64,000 nucleotides of DNA from assembly GCF_028009165.1 (NCBI RefSeq), contig NC_079243.1, positions 4,464,001 to 4,528,000 on the forward strand, read 5' to 3'. A model generated the notes under the pieces. The model was given only the letters and a program-made list of their open reading frames with translations. It made no database searches and had not been told where the DNA came from. Both the position numbers and the translations under genes were made by a program. This DNA is from Akanthomyces muscarius. Its lineage: Eukaryota; Ascomycota; Sordariomycetes; Hypocreales; Cordycipitaceae. Each line of letters begins with the position of its first letter. Within the stretch, counting starts at the first letter, position 1. This document shows, piece after piece, positions 43,041-54,411 of the stretch.

Positions 43041-44463
43041 CTAGGGAATGATACCGAGGATTTTCTGTAGAAAAATGTCTAGCCAAGGCGTAATATCACC
43101 GCTCTCGTCTAAAGCTTGAATTTCGGCTTTTGCTCCCAGCATTAGCATTGTTTGAAGCTCACGGCGCACAAACCCACGCATGGAATCCCCATGTTCTGTC
43201 TGCAAATCCTTTTGCAACATTCTAATGGCAAGAAATCTATCGCGGGGAGTAAGATTTATCAAGCAGTTGTCAGACCATTCGTGGTTTTGCGTACCATTCC
43301 GAATCCCATCCGTTTTTGTTTTGTGAAGAGTGCCCAAGTGACCAGATTGTATTCCCAGCCAACCAAAATTAATTTGGGAGTTGCTGGACTCGTGGAAAAA
43401 GTTTGTCGTGCCATAACGGTAGCACGAAAAGATGCTCAGTCCATCGGGATCGAAGTCGGTCAAGACGAACATTGGGAGGTGCGGACAGTCGGACTGAATC
43501 CGGGCTAGAAAGCTCCTCGTCATCAAATCGGGATAGCCCCTGGCCTGTAATTTGTTAGTAGCATGGCCAGAGATGATATTTTCTAGCTATAGCCTTACAG
43601 TGATTAATATTCCAGGACCAGCTAGAGATGTTTCCCAGAAGCGGACTGCAACAAGAGACCGAAACACCGCCTGTAGCCTGTCAGCCGAGTGTGTCCATGC
43701 CGGAGCCGTATTCGTACATCTTTTTCAACTACTAGAAGCCATCGCGCACCGCGAGTTTCGATGCATGTCACGGATCTGCTCGAAGGGATTGTGATGCCCT
43801 TTGGCAATTAGTATTTTCCCGGCAGACCGATGTTGCGGCTCACCAGTTCACTCTGCGAGGCATCTAACACTTGGCTGCTGCGGAGACGGATGACCATACA
43901 GCCTGAAACCAGCCCTTTTGAAGAAGCAGTCTCTTCAGTCAGCCTGAGGTACGCAAGATTTCATTCGCCTTACAATATTTAGGTCATCTCGGTCGGTGCC
44001 GAGCGTGTAAGCTAGGTCATCGACTAGCTCGTCGACAACTCTTTGGGTCTCGAAGAGCTCTTGGTGTTGGTAGTAAATGTGTCTGGGGACTTAGCAGATG
44101 CTCTATAATATCAAAACTGTAAGCTGTATACCTTTTTGTTAGAATTGTCCCTGTAATCATTGCCTGATGTGCTAGCTGCATAATCAACAGTAGTCGAGCT
44201 GCCCTCGTAAGTAAGAGCCGAGTTTGTAGAGTCGGATACTTACCAAACTTGCGCGCCTCCGAGGCAGACGAGCCAGGAAATCTTACAAAGTTTTCCTCGT
44301 GATCGGCTGGGCGTGAGCGACGTCTGCGTGAACAAAAGGGTATCTTCAGCTCGTTTGCATTAGCAAGCGAATCTGCAACACCTTCTAGCGCCGCTTCAAT
44401 ACGACCTATGACAGATGCCGACGGGAGCCGTGATCTGGCAGCCATGCTCCGGTTGAGGCTCAT
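43041..44463 (-). CDS. SPO11: Spo11 meiotic double-strand-break transesterase
   Basis: Seven exons: 44463-44244, 44198-44132, 44082-43974, 43930-43844, 43798-43718, 43670-43599 and 43544-43041, giving 379 aa, normal for Spo11. The winged-helix part has TKRHIYYQ with the candidate catalytic tyrosines at 99-100 (the second is expected to attack DNA), then VVDELVDDLAYTLG. The TOPRIM fold follows, with Glu186 in VVEKD and TDFDPDG (Asp242, 244, 246) as Mg ligands. Each junction restores the topoisomerase-VI-A pattern, e.g. ARKF/ARLL, LNI/TASSKGLVSG, LIT/ARGYPDL. The six introns are 43-54 nt, near the minimum for fungi. An in-frame ATG about 54 nt upstream is possible but poorly supported. Head to head with the cyclase gene. 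Confidence 0.92.
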
Positions 44464-44805
44464 TTTTCGGCGAATGCAATCGATCGAGACAATTGACAAA
44501 TCCCAGACGTCATGCAAAATCTGGCATTTTTATCGAGCAAACGCCGCTCTCACCAGCAACCGCCTGCCAGCTGCCGGGCGGTGGTCCGAATTCGAGATGC
44601 CCCACATGGCTTCCGCTGCCGAGCCTTAGACAGGGGCTCATCTCGTCGTACTCGTTCAACACGACAAAATGCCCGAGACGCAGCCACGACAGGAGTTGCA
44701 CCGCTTCTCCGTTACAGATGCAGAGTCTACAACGTTTATAAAGGTGTCGGGGACTGACCAAGCTGCTTGAATTCCCTTCCCACAGCCATTAACATTATTT
44801 CCGCC
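44464..44805. promoter_or_regulatory. Short divergent promoter of SPO11 and cyclase
   Basis: 342 bp. A TATA-like TTTATAAA at about 44735-44742 lies roughly 65 bp before the cyclase start. Confidence 0.5.
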
Positions 44806-47105
44806 ATGGCGACAGCGACCGGCCGAGAGACTCGTGCCTCTGCGCGAAAGCGCACCAGCGACAGCGACCGTGGCACCAAGAAGCCCAAAATCGAGGGCAA
44901 GACAGACTATGCGCGCTGGCGCCTCAAGGACGACGACAGTCGCCACACATGGCACTATCTGACTGATGATAACGAGCTGGAGAAATGGCCCCAGAGCACT
45001 GCAGAAAAGTACTACATGAACTTGCCGTTGGTAGGTCCAGACCCCAGCCTACACCTGGAAGCTTCAATTGGCACTTGGCAGAACACTAACAAGCTTTACT
45101 ACAGGGCCTACCCGACCTCCCGAAAGCGACTACAGCTATTGATGCTGCAAATAATGGAGCCAACTTTTTCGAGAAGCTGCAATTGCCCTCGGGCCACTGG
45201 GGCTGCGAGTATGGCGGCCCCATGTTTCTGCTGCCATGCGTTGTCTGCGCTTGGTACATCACCAAGACGCCCATTCCCGACGCCTACGCCATCGAGATCA
45301 AAAACTATCTTGCCGCGCGAGCGAACCCCAAGGATGGAGGCTGGGGTCTGCACATTGAGGGCGAGAGCACCGTCTTTGGCACCAGTCTCAATTATACAGT
45401 ACTGCGCCTCGTCGGCGTCGACCCCGAGGACCCCATTATGGTCAAGGCGCGAGGCACCCTGCATAAGCTCGGCGGCGCCCTGTATGCCCCTCACTGGGCC
45501 AAGTTTTGGCTGGCCACGCTCGGCGTCATGAGCTGGGACACTGTCAACCCCGTGCCGCCCGAGATCTGGCTCCTGCCGGACTGGGTACCAATTGCGCCGT
45601 GGCGCTGGTGGATTCACATTCGACAGGTCTTCCTGCCCATGAGCTACGTATACTCGAAGAAATGGAGCTGTCCAGAGGACGATATTATCCGAGGTCTCCG
45701 GGAAGAGCTCTTTGCTGAGCCGCATGCCGAGATCGACTGGGCCAGCCACCGCAACAGCATTGCGCCCGGAGACAACTACCACCCCAAGTCTTGGCTGCTG
45801 AACAGCGTCAACTGGGCTCTTGTCAATGTTTACAATCCTTATATTCGACCCAACTTTATCAAGAACAAGGCCGAAGCGTGGGTCAGCCAGCTTGTCGACA
45901 TGGAGGACGCCAACACAGACTACGCAGACCTGGCCCCCGTCAACGCGCCCATGAACACGGTCGTCTGCTACATCAGAGATGGCCCGGACGCGTTCTCGGT
46001 AAAACGCCACATTGAGCGACTGGAAGAGTTCCTGTGGGTCAAGGACGAAGGCATGCTAGTCAACGGCACCAACGGCGTGCAGTGCTGGGACACGGCGTTC
46101 CTCATTCAAGCCCTGGTCGAGGCCGGCCTGCACACCGACAAGCGCTGGCGGCCGATGCTGCTCAAGGCTCTCCACTACCTCGACCGGCAGCAGATCCGCG
46201 ACAACTGCGTCGACCAGGAAAAGTGCTACCGGCAGCAGCGCAAGGGCGGGTGGCCGTTCAGCAACCGCGACCAGGGCTACGGCGTCAGCGACTGCATATC
46301 CGAGGCGCTCAAGGGCATCATACTGCTGCAAAAGACGGACGGCTACCCGACGGCGCTGGAGGACCAGCGCATCTTTGACGCCGTCGACACGCTGCTGCTG
46401 TACCAGAACAGCAACGGCGCGCTGTCGTCGTACGAGGCGCGCCGCGGCGGCGAGTACATGGAGCTGCTCAACGCGGCCGAGGTCTTTGGACGCATCATGA
46501 TTGAGTACGACTACCCCGAGTGCACGACGGCGTGCGTCACGGCGCTGTCCCTCTTCAACAAGCACTGGCCGGACTACCGCGGCTCCGAGATCAAGACGTT
46601 TATCCGCCGCGCCACCAACTGGATCCGTACCAACCAGCGCCTCGACGGAAGCTGGTACGGCAGCTGGGGCATCTGCTTCACGTACGCGACCATGTTTGCG
46701 CTCGAGAGCATGGCCAGCGTCGGCGAGACGTACGCCAACAGCTACATCGCCAGCAAGGGCTGCGCGTTCCTGCTCTCCAAGCAGCGTGCCGACGGCGGCT
46801 GGTCCGAGAGCTACAAGGCGTGCGAGACGATGACGTACGTCGAGCACCCGATGGGCTCGCTGGTGGTGCAGACGGCGTGGGCCCTCATCGGGCTCATGGA
46901 GGCCGAGTACCCGCACGTCGAGCCGCTGAAGAAGGGCATCAAGCTCATCATGGACCGGCAGCAGGCCAACGGCGAGTGGCTGCAGGAGGCGATTGAGGGC
47001 GTCTTCAACAAGTCGTGCATGATTTCGTACCCCAATTACAAGTTTACGTTTACCATGAAGGCCCTCGGCATGTTTGCGAAGCGATTCCCCGACGAGAAGT
47101 TTTAG
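44806..47105 (+). CDS. ERG7: Oxidosqualene cyclase, lanosterol synthase type
   Basis: Two exons, 44806-45030 and 45105-47105, giving 741 aa, matching the family length. The start is in a strong context (ccgccATGgcg). QW repeats include LPSGHWGCEYGGPM, DGGWGLHIEG, KGGWPFSNRDQGYG, GSWYGSWGICFTYATMFAL and GGWSESYKACE. The catalytic acid motif is VSDCISE with Asp471. The C-terminus ends in the conserved NGEWLQEAIEGVFN block. Reaction: (S)-2,3-oxidosqualene to lanosterol, at the ER/lipid-particle membrane, in ergosterol synthesis. Fungi with fusidane or helvolic-acid pathways carry extra cyclases; the sterol-type C-terminus favours ERG7, but paralogy cannot be excluded. No secondary-metabolite genes flank it. 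Intron phase is 0. Confidence 0.9.
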
Positions 47106-47303
47106 CAGTACTGACAGGGTACAAAGACTCATAGCTCATAGGCACATGGATGCATCGGTGTATACAAAAACAATTATGATATAATTAATAAAGAAGAAGA
47201 ATAGCTCCGTTTATATGCTTCATAAGGAAAAGAGTTCATCTATAATGTTCATCAGAATTATTTACCGTTTTTATGATTTTTATAATTTCTATTGCCTGCC
47301 CGT

Positions 47304-48315
47304 CTAGAGCTTGCCGCCTCTCTCCTGGACAGCTTTGCGTAACAGGGCAATCATATCGGCCGGGTCCTTGGCGCCAAAGACGGCGCTGCCGGCGACAATG
47401 ACGTTGGCGCCGGCCTCGGCGGCCTGGTCGACGGTGCCGGGTCCGAGGCCGCCGTCGACCTCGATGTTGAGGTCGGGATACCGTTGGCGCAGGGCCTGCA
47501 CCTTGGGGAGCTCCGAGGCCATGAACTTTTGGCCGCCAAAGCCGGGGTTGACTGTCATGACGAGGACCATCTGGTGTTTCAAGGTTAGCATGATCTGAAG
47601 CGCGGGGGGGGGGGGGGGTGTAGCCTCTCAGAGGCCCAATGAGTAAGCGGCGGGGGCGTAATCAGCATACATCAGGGTGATCCTTGGGATCGGCGCTCTC
47701 GAGGAACTCCCACAGCACATCGACAGAGGTTTCGGGCTTGATGGCGATGCCGGCGAGCATGCCATGGTCGTGGATATAGCGGATGAGATCGCCGGGGTTC
47801 GTCTTGCCCTCCGAGGTGTGCTCAGGGTCTGTGGCGTCGGTGGAGAAGGCGGCTTCGTAGTGGAAGCAGTATAGGTCGCAGCCGACGTCCTTGAAGGTCT
47901 TGACCCATTTCTTGGGCTGTTCGGGGGGAACAGCGAATTGGTTCAGCATGTTACTCAAGTGTAGTCCGGGAGAGCCGGGAGGGGAGAAAAATGTGCGCGC
48001 ACCTCGGAAATCATCATGTGGCAGTCAAAGGTGCCGCGGCCGTGGTTCTCGGTCGGCCGATCGACGAAGCCGCGAATCTTGGCGACGACGGGCGCGCCAA
48101 AAGTCATGTTGGGAACGAAATGGCCATCCCTGAGGTTTTGGTGAGGTTAGCGACAAAGGTTCGCGGCGCGTGGGGTTTGCTGTGTTGGATGATGCTGACA
48201 TGATGTCGACGTGAAGCCAGTCGGCGCCCTGCTCCATGGTGCGAGCGCACGAGTGGCCAAAGCTGGCAAAGTCGGCGCTCAGCACCGAGGGCGCAATGAT
48301 TGCTCTGGGAGTCAT
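47304..48315 (-). CDS. RPE1: Ribulose-phosphate 3-epimerase
   Basis: Four exons, 48315-48200, 48129-48003, 47916-47671 and 47570-47304, giving 251 aa, full length for the TIM-barrel enzyme. Motifs are [30 protein letters not shown] with a catalytic Asp, [30 protein letters not shown], and EVDGGLGPG with the second Asp. Reaction: D-ribulose-5-P to and from D-xylulose-5-P, in the non-oxidative pentose phosphate pathway; it supplies the substrate of phosphoketolase encoded 14 kb away. All junctions are in family-conserved blocks. Intron 3 carries a 15-G homopolymer. Confidence 0.95.
47604..47618. repeat. Poly-G/poly-C tract in RPE1 intron 3
   Basis: Fifteen consecutive G on the + strand (C on the coding strand), inside the third intron. 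Likely length-variable. Confidence 0.9.
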
Positions 48316-49542
48316 TATGTGTGTTTGTGAATTGGAGTCGATATATGTTTATGAAACAAGAAAAGGGAGAGTTTTGGAAGGAAATGTGAGAAGAGGAGAA
48401 GGAGGGCTGTCCCACCCCCGGTGTCGGGAGCAAAGGGTCCAGGCCATGGAGGACCTGATCTTTGGTGGGGTTTCGAGTGGCGGTTTTTTTTTAATGGTGG
48501 GGGAAAAGCAGGGTCCCTGGAAAAAGATATGGGGAGCTGCCAGGAGCTGAGCTGGAGCTTGGGCCTGTTATTAGTTAGTTAGCGGGACAGCCGGGTGCGA
48601 TTGTGTACATCCAGTAAAATGCATGTTGAAAATGTGGTGTAAGAGAGTGGCGCTGGATGGAGGAGAATAGATGAAGACGTGGGCGCACAGCTACGCGAAG
48701 CGGTTGATTGCATTACATGACGTTGGCCACCTGCCTATGCGAGACGAGAGGGGCCTGATTTTGGACAGCGCACCTGAGAGCCCCTCCATTTGCAATATAT
48801 TCCTCTCATTTTATCAGCCTGTCAAGGCACCTGGCTATGTTGACATGATTTTCTCTATTTTCTTTTTAAATCATGTTCAACACTTGCATAGCCGTACTAG
48901 ACGGAAGGAACGCATTTTCAATCCTATACTGTACTTTAGCCATGTCTAAAAACACCCTGTCCCACGCGTAAGTACATTCACCGGCCGGGCGCGGCCCGTC
49001 ACGCCGTTTGCTCATGCTTGACAGCTGTCAGTCTGGGCTGTACAGCGTAGTTACCGTTTGCAGTCCGCCCCAGTCAATGGTGACGTGGGAGTGACGGAAA
49101 TGCCATTTTTTTGTATTGGAAGAAAAGGAAGAAAAAAGGGCAGGAAAAGAGAGCAAAAAGCCATTTGTTCAAGATCAGTCAATGGGCGAGTCGTATTTGC
49201 ACTCGAGAGGCAGATCAGCAAAATGCCACAAAGCACGACGCCACCCGTGCCCAAGCAATTTACAAACTCGCTCCCCGCGCGGCTCCTCCCACCACGCCTT
49301 CAGCGCTACGCATGAATACTGGCATGTATTATTTTGACGGCATCCTCTATCAGCAAAGGACTAATATTCAGGCTGTCGTCGCCTCACTACGATTGGCTGA
49401 CTTGCAGCTGCAGGTTTGCGGCTAGTGTTGCCCCGCGTTTCCCAATGCCTTGGTTCTTTCTGATAACACCTCTGCCCAGGTAGTAGTGGCGACATGATGG
49501 CATCTTGCCAAAGACAACACCTACCCGTTTCTGGCCCTGTTG
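48316..49542. promoter_or_regulatory. Divergent upstream regions of RPE1 and the second HET gene
   Basis: About 1.2 kb with no gene. Purine-rich on the + strand near 49100-49170. The RPE1 leader on the minus strand is pyrimidine-rich. Confidence 0.45.
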
Positions 49543-51618
49543 ATGCCTTTACCGCCCGCCATGACTCTATGTGACATCTGTGGTTCAATCGCGTTCGGAA
49601 ACCTCCCTCCGTTTCCGACAAACGAGTACCAACTTACGCTAAGTGGTCTACAGCATGTGCATATGCTTGTTGTCAAACGAGGGACGTCAAAGGAGGCTAT
49701 CGTGGCTCTCTCGCGCGTTAGGCACCACGCGAGCCTGGCGAGTCTCCGGACAGCTGCCGACAACGGATGCGAGCTCTGTGCGCTGATCCTCGCGCAGGCA
49801 GATGCATTGCTGACCGAGTTGGAAACTCTGCAAAATGGGCAACGCTCTGAAGATCATTTGCCCACTTTTGACATGTGGCTATCGCAGCGCGAGGAGGGAG
49901 GGCAGGGCTTCTGCGTCTGGTCCAACAGCGTCGATCACGCGGATGGCGCGAGAATCGTCCCAGTCGCAGCATTCGCTTTTGTCGTAAGCGATGGTATGAC
50001 AGTGATCTTCTATTACCATGAATTATATGTGCTAATGATTCAAGGCGACTATCCTTCTACTTTAATTCGCGGCCGCCCAGTAACTCGGGATTTTAATGCC
50101 GACGCCGTTAGACGCTTCGTAAACTGGAACACCGAGTATGAACAAGATCAGCAAGGCGACCAAGATGCTGGTTCTTTGCCACAATACTTGATAGATGTCC
50201 AGAGCTCCAACACTGAAGATTCCGTGAAAATTGTCGAATTAGACGCACATGCACGTCATCGTTACGCGGTGCTCAGTTACGCCTCCGCACCAGAGGTCGT
50301 AAACTATCGGGGACAAACCGGAATACAGGCGCACGACGAAGTGAGTATTGTAAGTCTTCCAAAGATGTTTCGAGATGCGATACTTGTCACTCGCACCTTG
50401 GACATTCAGTATCTTTGGATCGATTCGCTATGTGTCTCCGACGGTTCCTGGGCGAGGGATTCCGAACAGGCAGCCACTATTTACGAGAACGCCTGCCTGG
50501 CACTGTCTGCCACGGGCGCTAACAACATTTCAGATGGTCTTTTATTCCAGCGGCCAACAAGTGCCTTGCTGCGAATCCCTTATGGTGCGGACGAGGACGG
50601 TCCCAGAACAGTGTCCGTCGCCGCCTTGCCTCTGAACAAAGAGATTGTTAGAGAGGAGTACATTGAAATGAGAAAGCAGCCCATATCCCAAGACGTCTGG
50701 CATTTTCAAGATCGCGTGCTGTCTCGCAGAACTTTGCACTTTGCGACCGACCAGATGTACTATGAGTGCCTGCACCACTTTGCCTCGGAAGATGGCCTAC
50801 TCCAGCGCCTGCGATATCATACTCCTGTCGAGAGACTGCCCGAGGGGACGGAGCATTTCAGGAGGCGATGCCTCGATGAGGATCCGCGCTCGCGCTGGTG
50901 TGCCCTAGTGTGGGACTATGGGCAGTGCTCGTCCAACGGCCGCGCAGACAAACTCAAGGCGCTGTCCAACGTCGCGCGGGCTTTTCAGCGCCTCGAGAAT
51001 GATGTCTATATCGCGGGACACTGGACAAAGTCCCTTCCAGAGTCTCTATTCTGGCGGTCACTGTCATGCAAGCCCTCCGGCGAGCGGAATGCTCCCTCGT
51101 GGTCCTGGGCATCTGTTGACGGGGTCCCGGCCATGGGGCTCGGGTACAGCAGAGCCCACGAGTATCCCGCCAAGATCATAGACGTCCGCGCCACGCTGGC
51201 GGATAGCAGAAATGCGTTTGGCAGCGTGATGACGGCCGAAATCGAGCTCGAGGCTCCGCTGGTGCCGTTGAAGCTGCTCGACAAGCCAGAAGCCGACGAC
51301 TCGGGCCACATGTTCGTCGTCGCCGAGGACAGCGATGATAGAGGCTTCTATGCTGGATTCGACACCATCGACAGGAACTATGCGCAGTCGGCAGGTGCTG
51401 TGCGTGGAATGCAGCTTTTTGCGCTGATTTTGGTGTTGACGCGCGCGGAGGGCCGCCCGGCCGGCGCTTGTGGCCCTGTGAGTAGCATCGGCGCTCTGAT
51501 TGTAACTCCCGCAGATGACTCTGGAGACAAGATGATGCGTCTTGGGTCTTTTTCAGCGGCCGAACCGCGGCTCCCGTATGCTAGGCTTGGCTTACACAAA
51601 ACTATCATCTTAGTTTAG
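49543..51618 (+). CDS. HET-domain protein (second, different subtype)
   Basis: Single exon, 691 aa from the ATG at 49543. An alternative ATG at 49561 (MTLCDICGSIAF) has a stronger context and would give 685 aa. The N-terminus has a CDIC and CELC cysteine pattern typical of this subtype. The HET domain spans about 245-390: RYAVLSYASAPEVVNYRG, LPKMFRDAILVTRTLDIQYLWIDSLCV, DSEQAATIYENACLALSATG. It continues with a WHFQDRVLSRRTLHFATDQMYYEC block and a C-terminal YSRC-like region near 460-500 (GRADKLKALSNVARAF). Role by family: allorecognition/incompatibility. A degraded copy of part of this gene lies 2.7 kb downstream (53666-53721). Confidence 0.9.
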   Translation: MPLPPAMTLCDICGSIAFGNLPPFPTNEYQLTLSGLQHVHMLVVKRGTSKEAIVALSRVRHHASLASLRTAADNGCELCALILAQADALLTELETLQNGQRSEDHLPTFDMWLSQREEGGQGFCVWSNSVDHADGARIVPVAAFAFVVSDGMTVIFYYHELYVLMIQGDYPSTLIRGRPVTRDFNADAVRRFVNWNTEYEQDQQGDQDAGSLPQYLIDVQSSNTEDSVKIVELDAHARHRYAVLSYASAPEVVNYRGQTGIQAHDEVSIVSLPKMFRDAILVTRTLDIQYLWIDSLCVSDGSWARDSEQAATIYENACLALSATGANNISDGLLFQRPTSALLRIPYGADEDGPRTVSVAALPLNKEIVREEYIEMRKQPISQDVWHFQDRVLSRRTLHFATDQMYYECLHHFASEDGLLQRLRYHTPVERLPEGTEHFRRRCLDEDPRSRWCALVWDYGQCSSNGRADKLKALSNVARAFQRLENDVYIAGHWTKSLPESLFWRSLSCKPSGERNAPSWSWASVDGVPAMGLGYSRAHEYPAKIIDVRATLADSRNAFGSVMTAEIELEAPLVPLKLLDKPEADDSGHMFVVAEDSDDRGFYAGFDTIDRNYAQSAGAVRGMQLFALILVLTRAEGRPAGACGPVSSIGALIVTPADDSGDKMMRLGSFSAAEPRLPYARLGLHKTIILV

Positions 51619-51688
51619 GTTGGAGTAAAAAAGCAATCTATGAAGCTACAGTCTAGTGTACATCAATCACCCATCCTCAAGAAACCTC

Positions 51689-53043
51689 TTACCGAAGCCA
51701 TTCGGCACCGCCATTGAGTTGCGCTGCCAAAGCCCTCCTTGCACTGTGTCGCAGATTCTCGCTGCCTTGCGGCAATTCGTCCTCGGTGGTCTCGAGATTG
51801 TCGATATCGCTGTCGGAAACGGTTCCGGTCTTCCAAGGCGTGAATAATGGAGGAACGATCGTCAGCGACGTGAGACCGCCAGACTGAATCCCGCTTATCA
51901 TGGCAAGGTCAACGGGTGCTCCCACACTTCCTTCGTTTCCTATTGTGTGCAGCAGCTTTTGAGCTCCTTGTAATGTTACAGCATAACCAATTGTGCACAC
52001 AGGGTACCACGAAGGGGTTATTGCTCTGACGCGCCGGCCGTTGGAAGTATCGGCTCCCCAGTACTCAAGCTCGTTGCGGTAGGCGAAAGCCATTCTAGTC
52101 GCCACAGGTTAGCATACGGCACTTGCAATAGCGGCCATGACATGTGCCGTTTGAGTATTCGAATAGGTGAAAGATACCAATGAGGCTAAAATGACATACT
52201 CTGTTGAATTCGGCGCATTGGCATCTTCGTAAATATGGGATGGTGGGCGAACTTCAGCGTTGATATTCCAGCAAGTGCCGACGTATAACAAGTCCCAATC
52301 CATACCTACAATTCAGTCAGTTCGCAATGTGGCCATTTTAAATAGGCATAAAATTTGTCCCAGGTGTAGTTCATACCGTATGGTGCATGGGCAACCTCGT
52401 AGCTCGTGGGCTTGTCTTTCCTTAGCACCCCCTTTCGAATTTGGAGGCTTAGATCCTGAAAGATGTCATGAATTCGGACGTCCCAGTCGGCATCATCTTC
52501 GAGTATGATGGCCGTTTGTATTCGTTCTTCGATTATTTTCCGCCATACGTTAGCGTGACTGCGCCAGCAGCCCAGCTGCTCCGGTCTTAGAGCCTGGCTA
52601 CCTTTCGGTCTCGCCTTTTCGTGAATAGCGTTGCCATCGACCTACGTACATATGTTAGTATGGTGAAACTGTAGTTGGAGCGTGAGCTTGAGTACCCCAT
52701 CCTGTAGAATTAGTCGTATGTTTGTTGAAGTGGCTAACATGGTCATGCTGTCTTGGCGATCCGGCCGGCTGTAAATAGCAGAATTAGCTACTTAAAGATT
52801 CTAATAGGAACAGATTGTACTGTACTGAGGCATGCTGATGTAGAAGATCTTTTCGAACCCGAGAGTCTCATTCTGTGCAGCTGTAGACAAGTCGTTGGGT
52901 AAGTCATGCCGATGGAGAAATGTATCGCTCCACGTAGTCGTGTCAATGCCCGATCCAGTGATCCAGAGCTTGACTAAGACGAAGAAGCCGATCAAAGAAT
53001 AAAGTATAGAAAGTTTCGCCCGGGTTGACCGCATGTTGAACAT
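51689..53043 (-). CDS. Family 25 glycosyltransferase (LPS-type fold), type II membrane protein
   Basis: Five exons, 53043-52826, 52768-52696, 52641-52377, 52305-52200 and 52094-51689, giving 355 aa. The start MFNMRSTRAK is followed by a signal-anchor helix (residues about 12-27), then a lumenal domain. FEKIFYISMPHRPDRQDSM is the GT25 entry motif (NLPHRTDR in relatives), restored by intron 1. Then come GCWRSHANVWRKI and the acidic motif ILEDDADWD (145-150). The C-terminal half has DLLYVGTCWN, TPSWYPVCTIGYAVTLQGAQ and VGAPVDLAM. Fungal relatives lie in the Golgi lumen; substrate is unknown. Tail to tail with the HET gene (70 bp). Introns have GTACAG, GTACTC, GTATGA and GTATGT donors. Confidence 0.88.
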
Positions 53044-54411
53044 CGTCGTAGTGGGCACTTGATAGCTTTCTAACAAATGTGCTTCCCAACCAGCGGACAT
53101 GCGGCACATATACAGTCTTTCCTGGATCCCATGTATGTTGAAGAAACCCGACCAGCCTAGACCCGCAAGCTTACGACGACCAAAATTTATGATGTCGATT
53201 TCTAGATTTAGATGCTGCACGGAGGTACATCTCGTGGGCCCCATACGAGAGTGTGGAGCAAAGCTGCTTTGGGAAGAGTATATGTGCTTCATACGGCCTA
53301 CGCCCATTGAGAAACAATTCAATATGAAACAAGTAGACCATCCGGAATACGAAGCTAGCCAGCATGGTTCCCGCCTCGGGCAACGGAGGAGGACATGCGT
53401 AAAGGTCCGACACGGCGAGATTGGGAAAGTGGTGGAGTTTCGCATTCCCAATTAGGAATCCGGACTCAGGGCGGATCGGAACATACGAGTAGGACTTGTG
53501 GGCTCACCAGGCAGTCAATTGTTATTTATTACGTCGGGCGGAGTCAATCGGAACAAAGCTCGGTCAAGAAAATACCACCACCGGTCAGGGGATTCTTCAA
53601 AAAGGTTGCCGATTCTCGGTGTGGTGCTTTCGCCTCTCGATTCCCCTTGACCGTGTAGTTCTTTGGCTAACGGCCGCGCAGACAAGCTCATGGCGCTGTC
53701 AAATGCGCGAGGGCTTTTCAGATGGGCAGTTCGAAAATGCACTCTGTTTGATGGCATGTGCTGGCGGGCCAGAACCCCAGAAATCCGCAAACTCGGAAAT
53801 CCGAAAAAATAGCAGACGAAAAATAGAAGAAAGATTAAACTAAAGATGGCGCTACTGTGCCACCGTATAACCCCAGCATTTGTTGTCGCCCAGCCCAGAG
53901 ATCCCAGGCCTGCCGAAGTAAAAGAAACCCCGAACTTGGACATCCCATGAGTAACATAATATCTAGATTTGAGAACACTCGAGCTGCACAGCCCCCATTT
54001 TGTACTGCGTAATACAGCAAGATACTAATGGCCCGCCAACATAGGTCATGTGCTTGCCTGGTTCGAGATGGCAAGAAGCCGTTGCCGCAATCTAGTCCAA
54101 TCATCGCGTAACGCAGCCCAGCCCATGCTCATTCTGCGCCACATGAGCTACGCGCATGATGCATTCGCGGGGCAGGTCTTGGCTCGGCTCCGCGGTCCAA
54201 GATGACGGAGCGAGTGATGCATGCACATGATTAAATCCTTGGGATAGAGATCCAGGCAGAAGTCACTCCTAATAATTACTACCCAAGCCCCGGCAAACCA
54301 CCAAGCTATTAGATCTGGTGGAATGGTTCAGTCACTTTACTGCAGTTCACTAGCAGCACCACAGATAGTCGCACGCAAGTGTGCTGAGCAGCATCAACAG
54401 TCCAGGTGGAA
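53044..54411. other. Gene-free interval with a HET relic
   Basis: About 1.37 kb between the GT25 and antiporter starts. Apart from the relic below I see no gene. A minus-strand frame at 53046-53451 upstream of GT25 is in frame with it but has no family character. Confidence 0.45.
53603..53730 (+). pseudogene. Degraded HET gene fragment
   Basis: Bases 53666-53721 are strongly similar to 50933-50988 of the HET gene (CGGCCGCGCAGACAA core, GCGCTGTC, CGAGGGCTTTTCAG), with a two-base deletion that shifts frame. Weaker similarity may extend upstream to 53603. Same orientation as the HET gene. This is a small non-functional remnant of an old duplication or of a second HET gene. Confidence 0.65.

Noticed and set aside
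44199..44243. Treating SPO11 intron 1 as coding because it is open in frame
   Set aside because: Canonical GTAAGT donor and GGCAG acceptor, and splicing restores the family's uninterrupted ARKFA-to-LLIMQ helix.
45108..47132. Long antisense open frames (300 and 358 codons) opposite the cyclase
   Set aside because: They mirror the GC-rich codon use of the cyclase, have Ala/Arg/Val/Leu-rich low-complexity products and no family features.
53046..53451. In-frame N-terminal extension of the GT25 protein
   Set aside because: Would place 130 unrelated residues before a clear signal anchor that starts right after MFNM.
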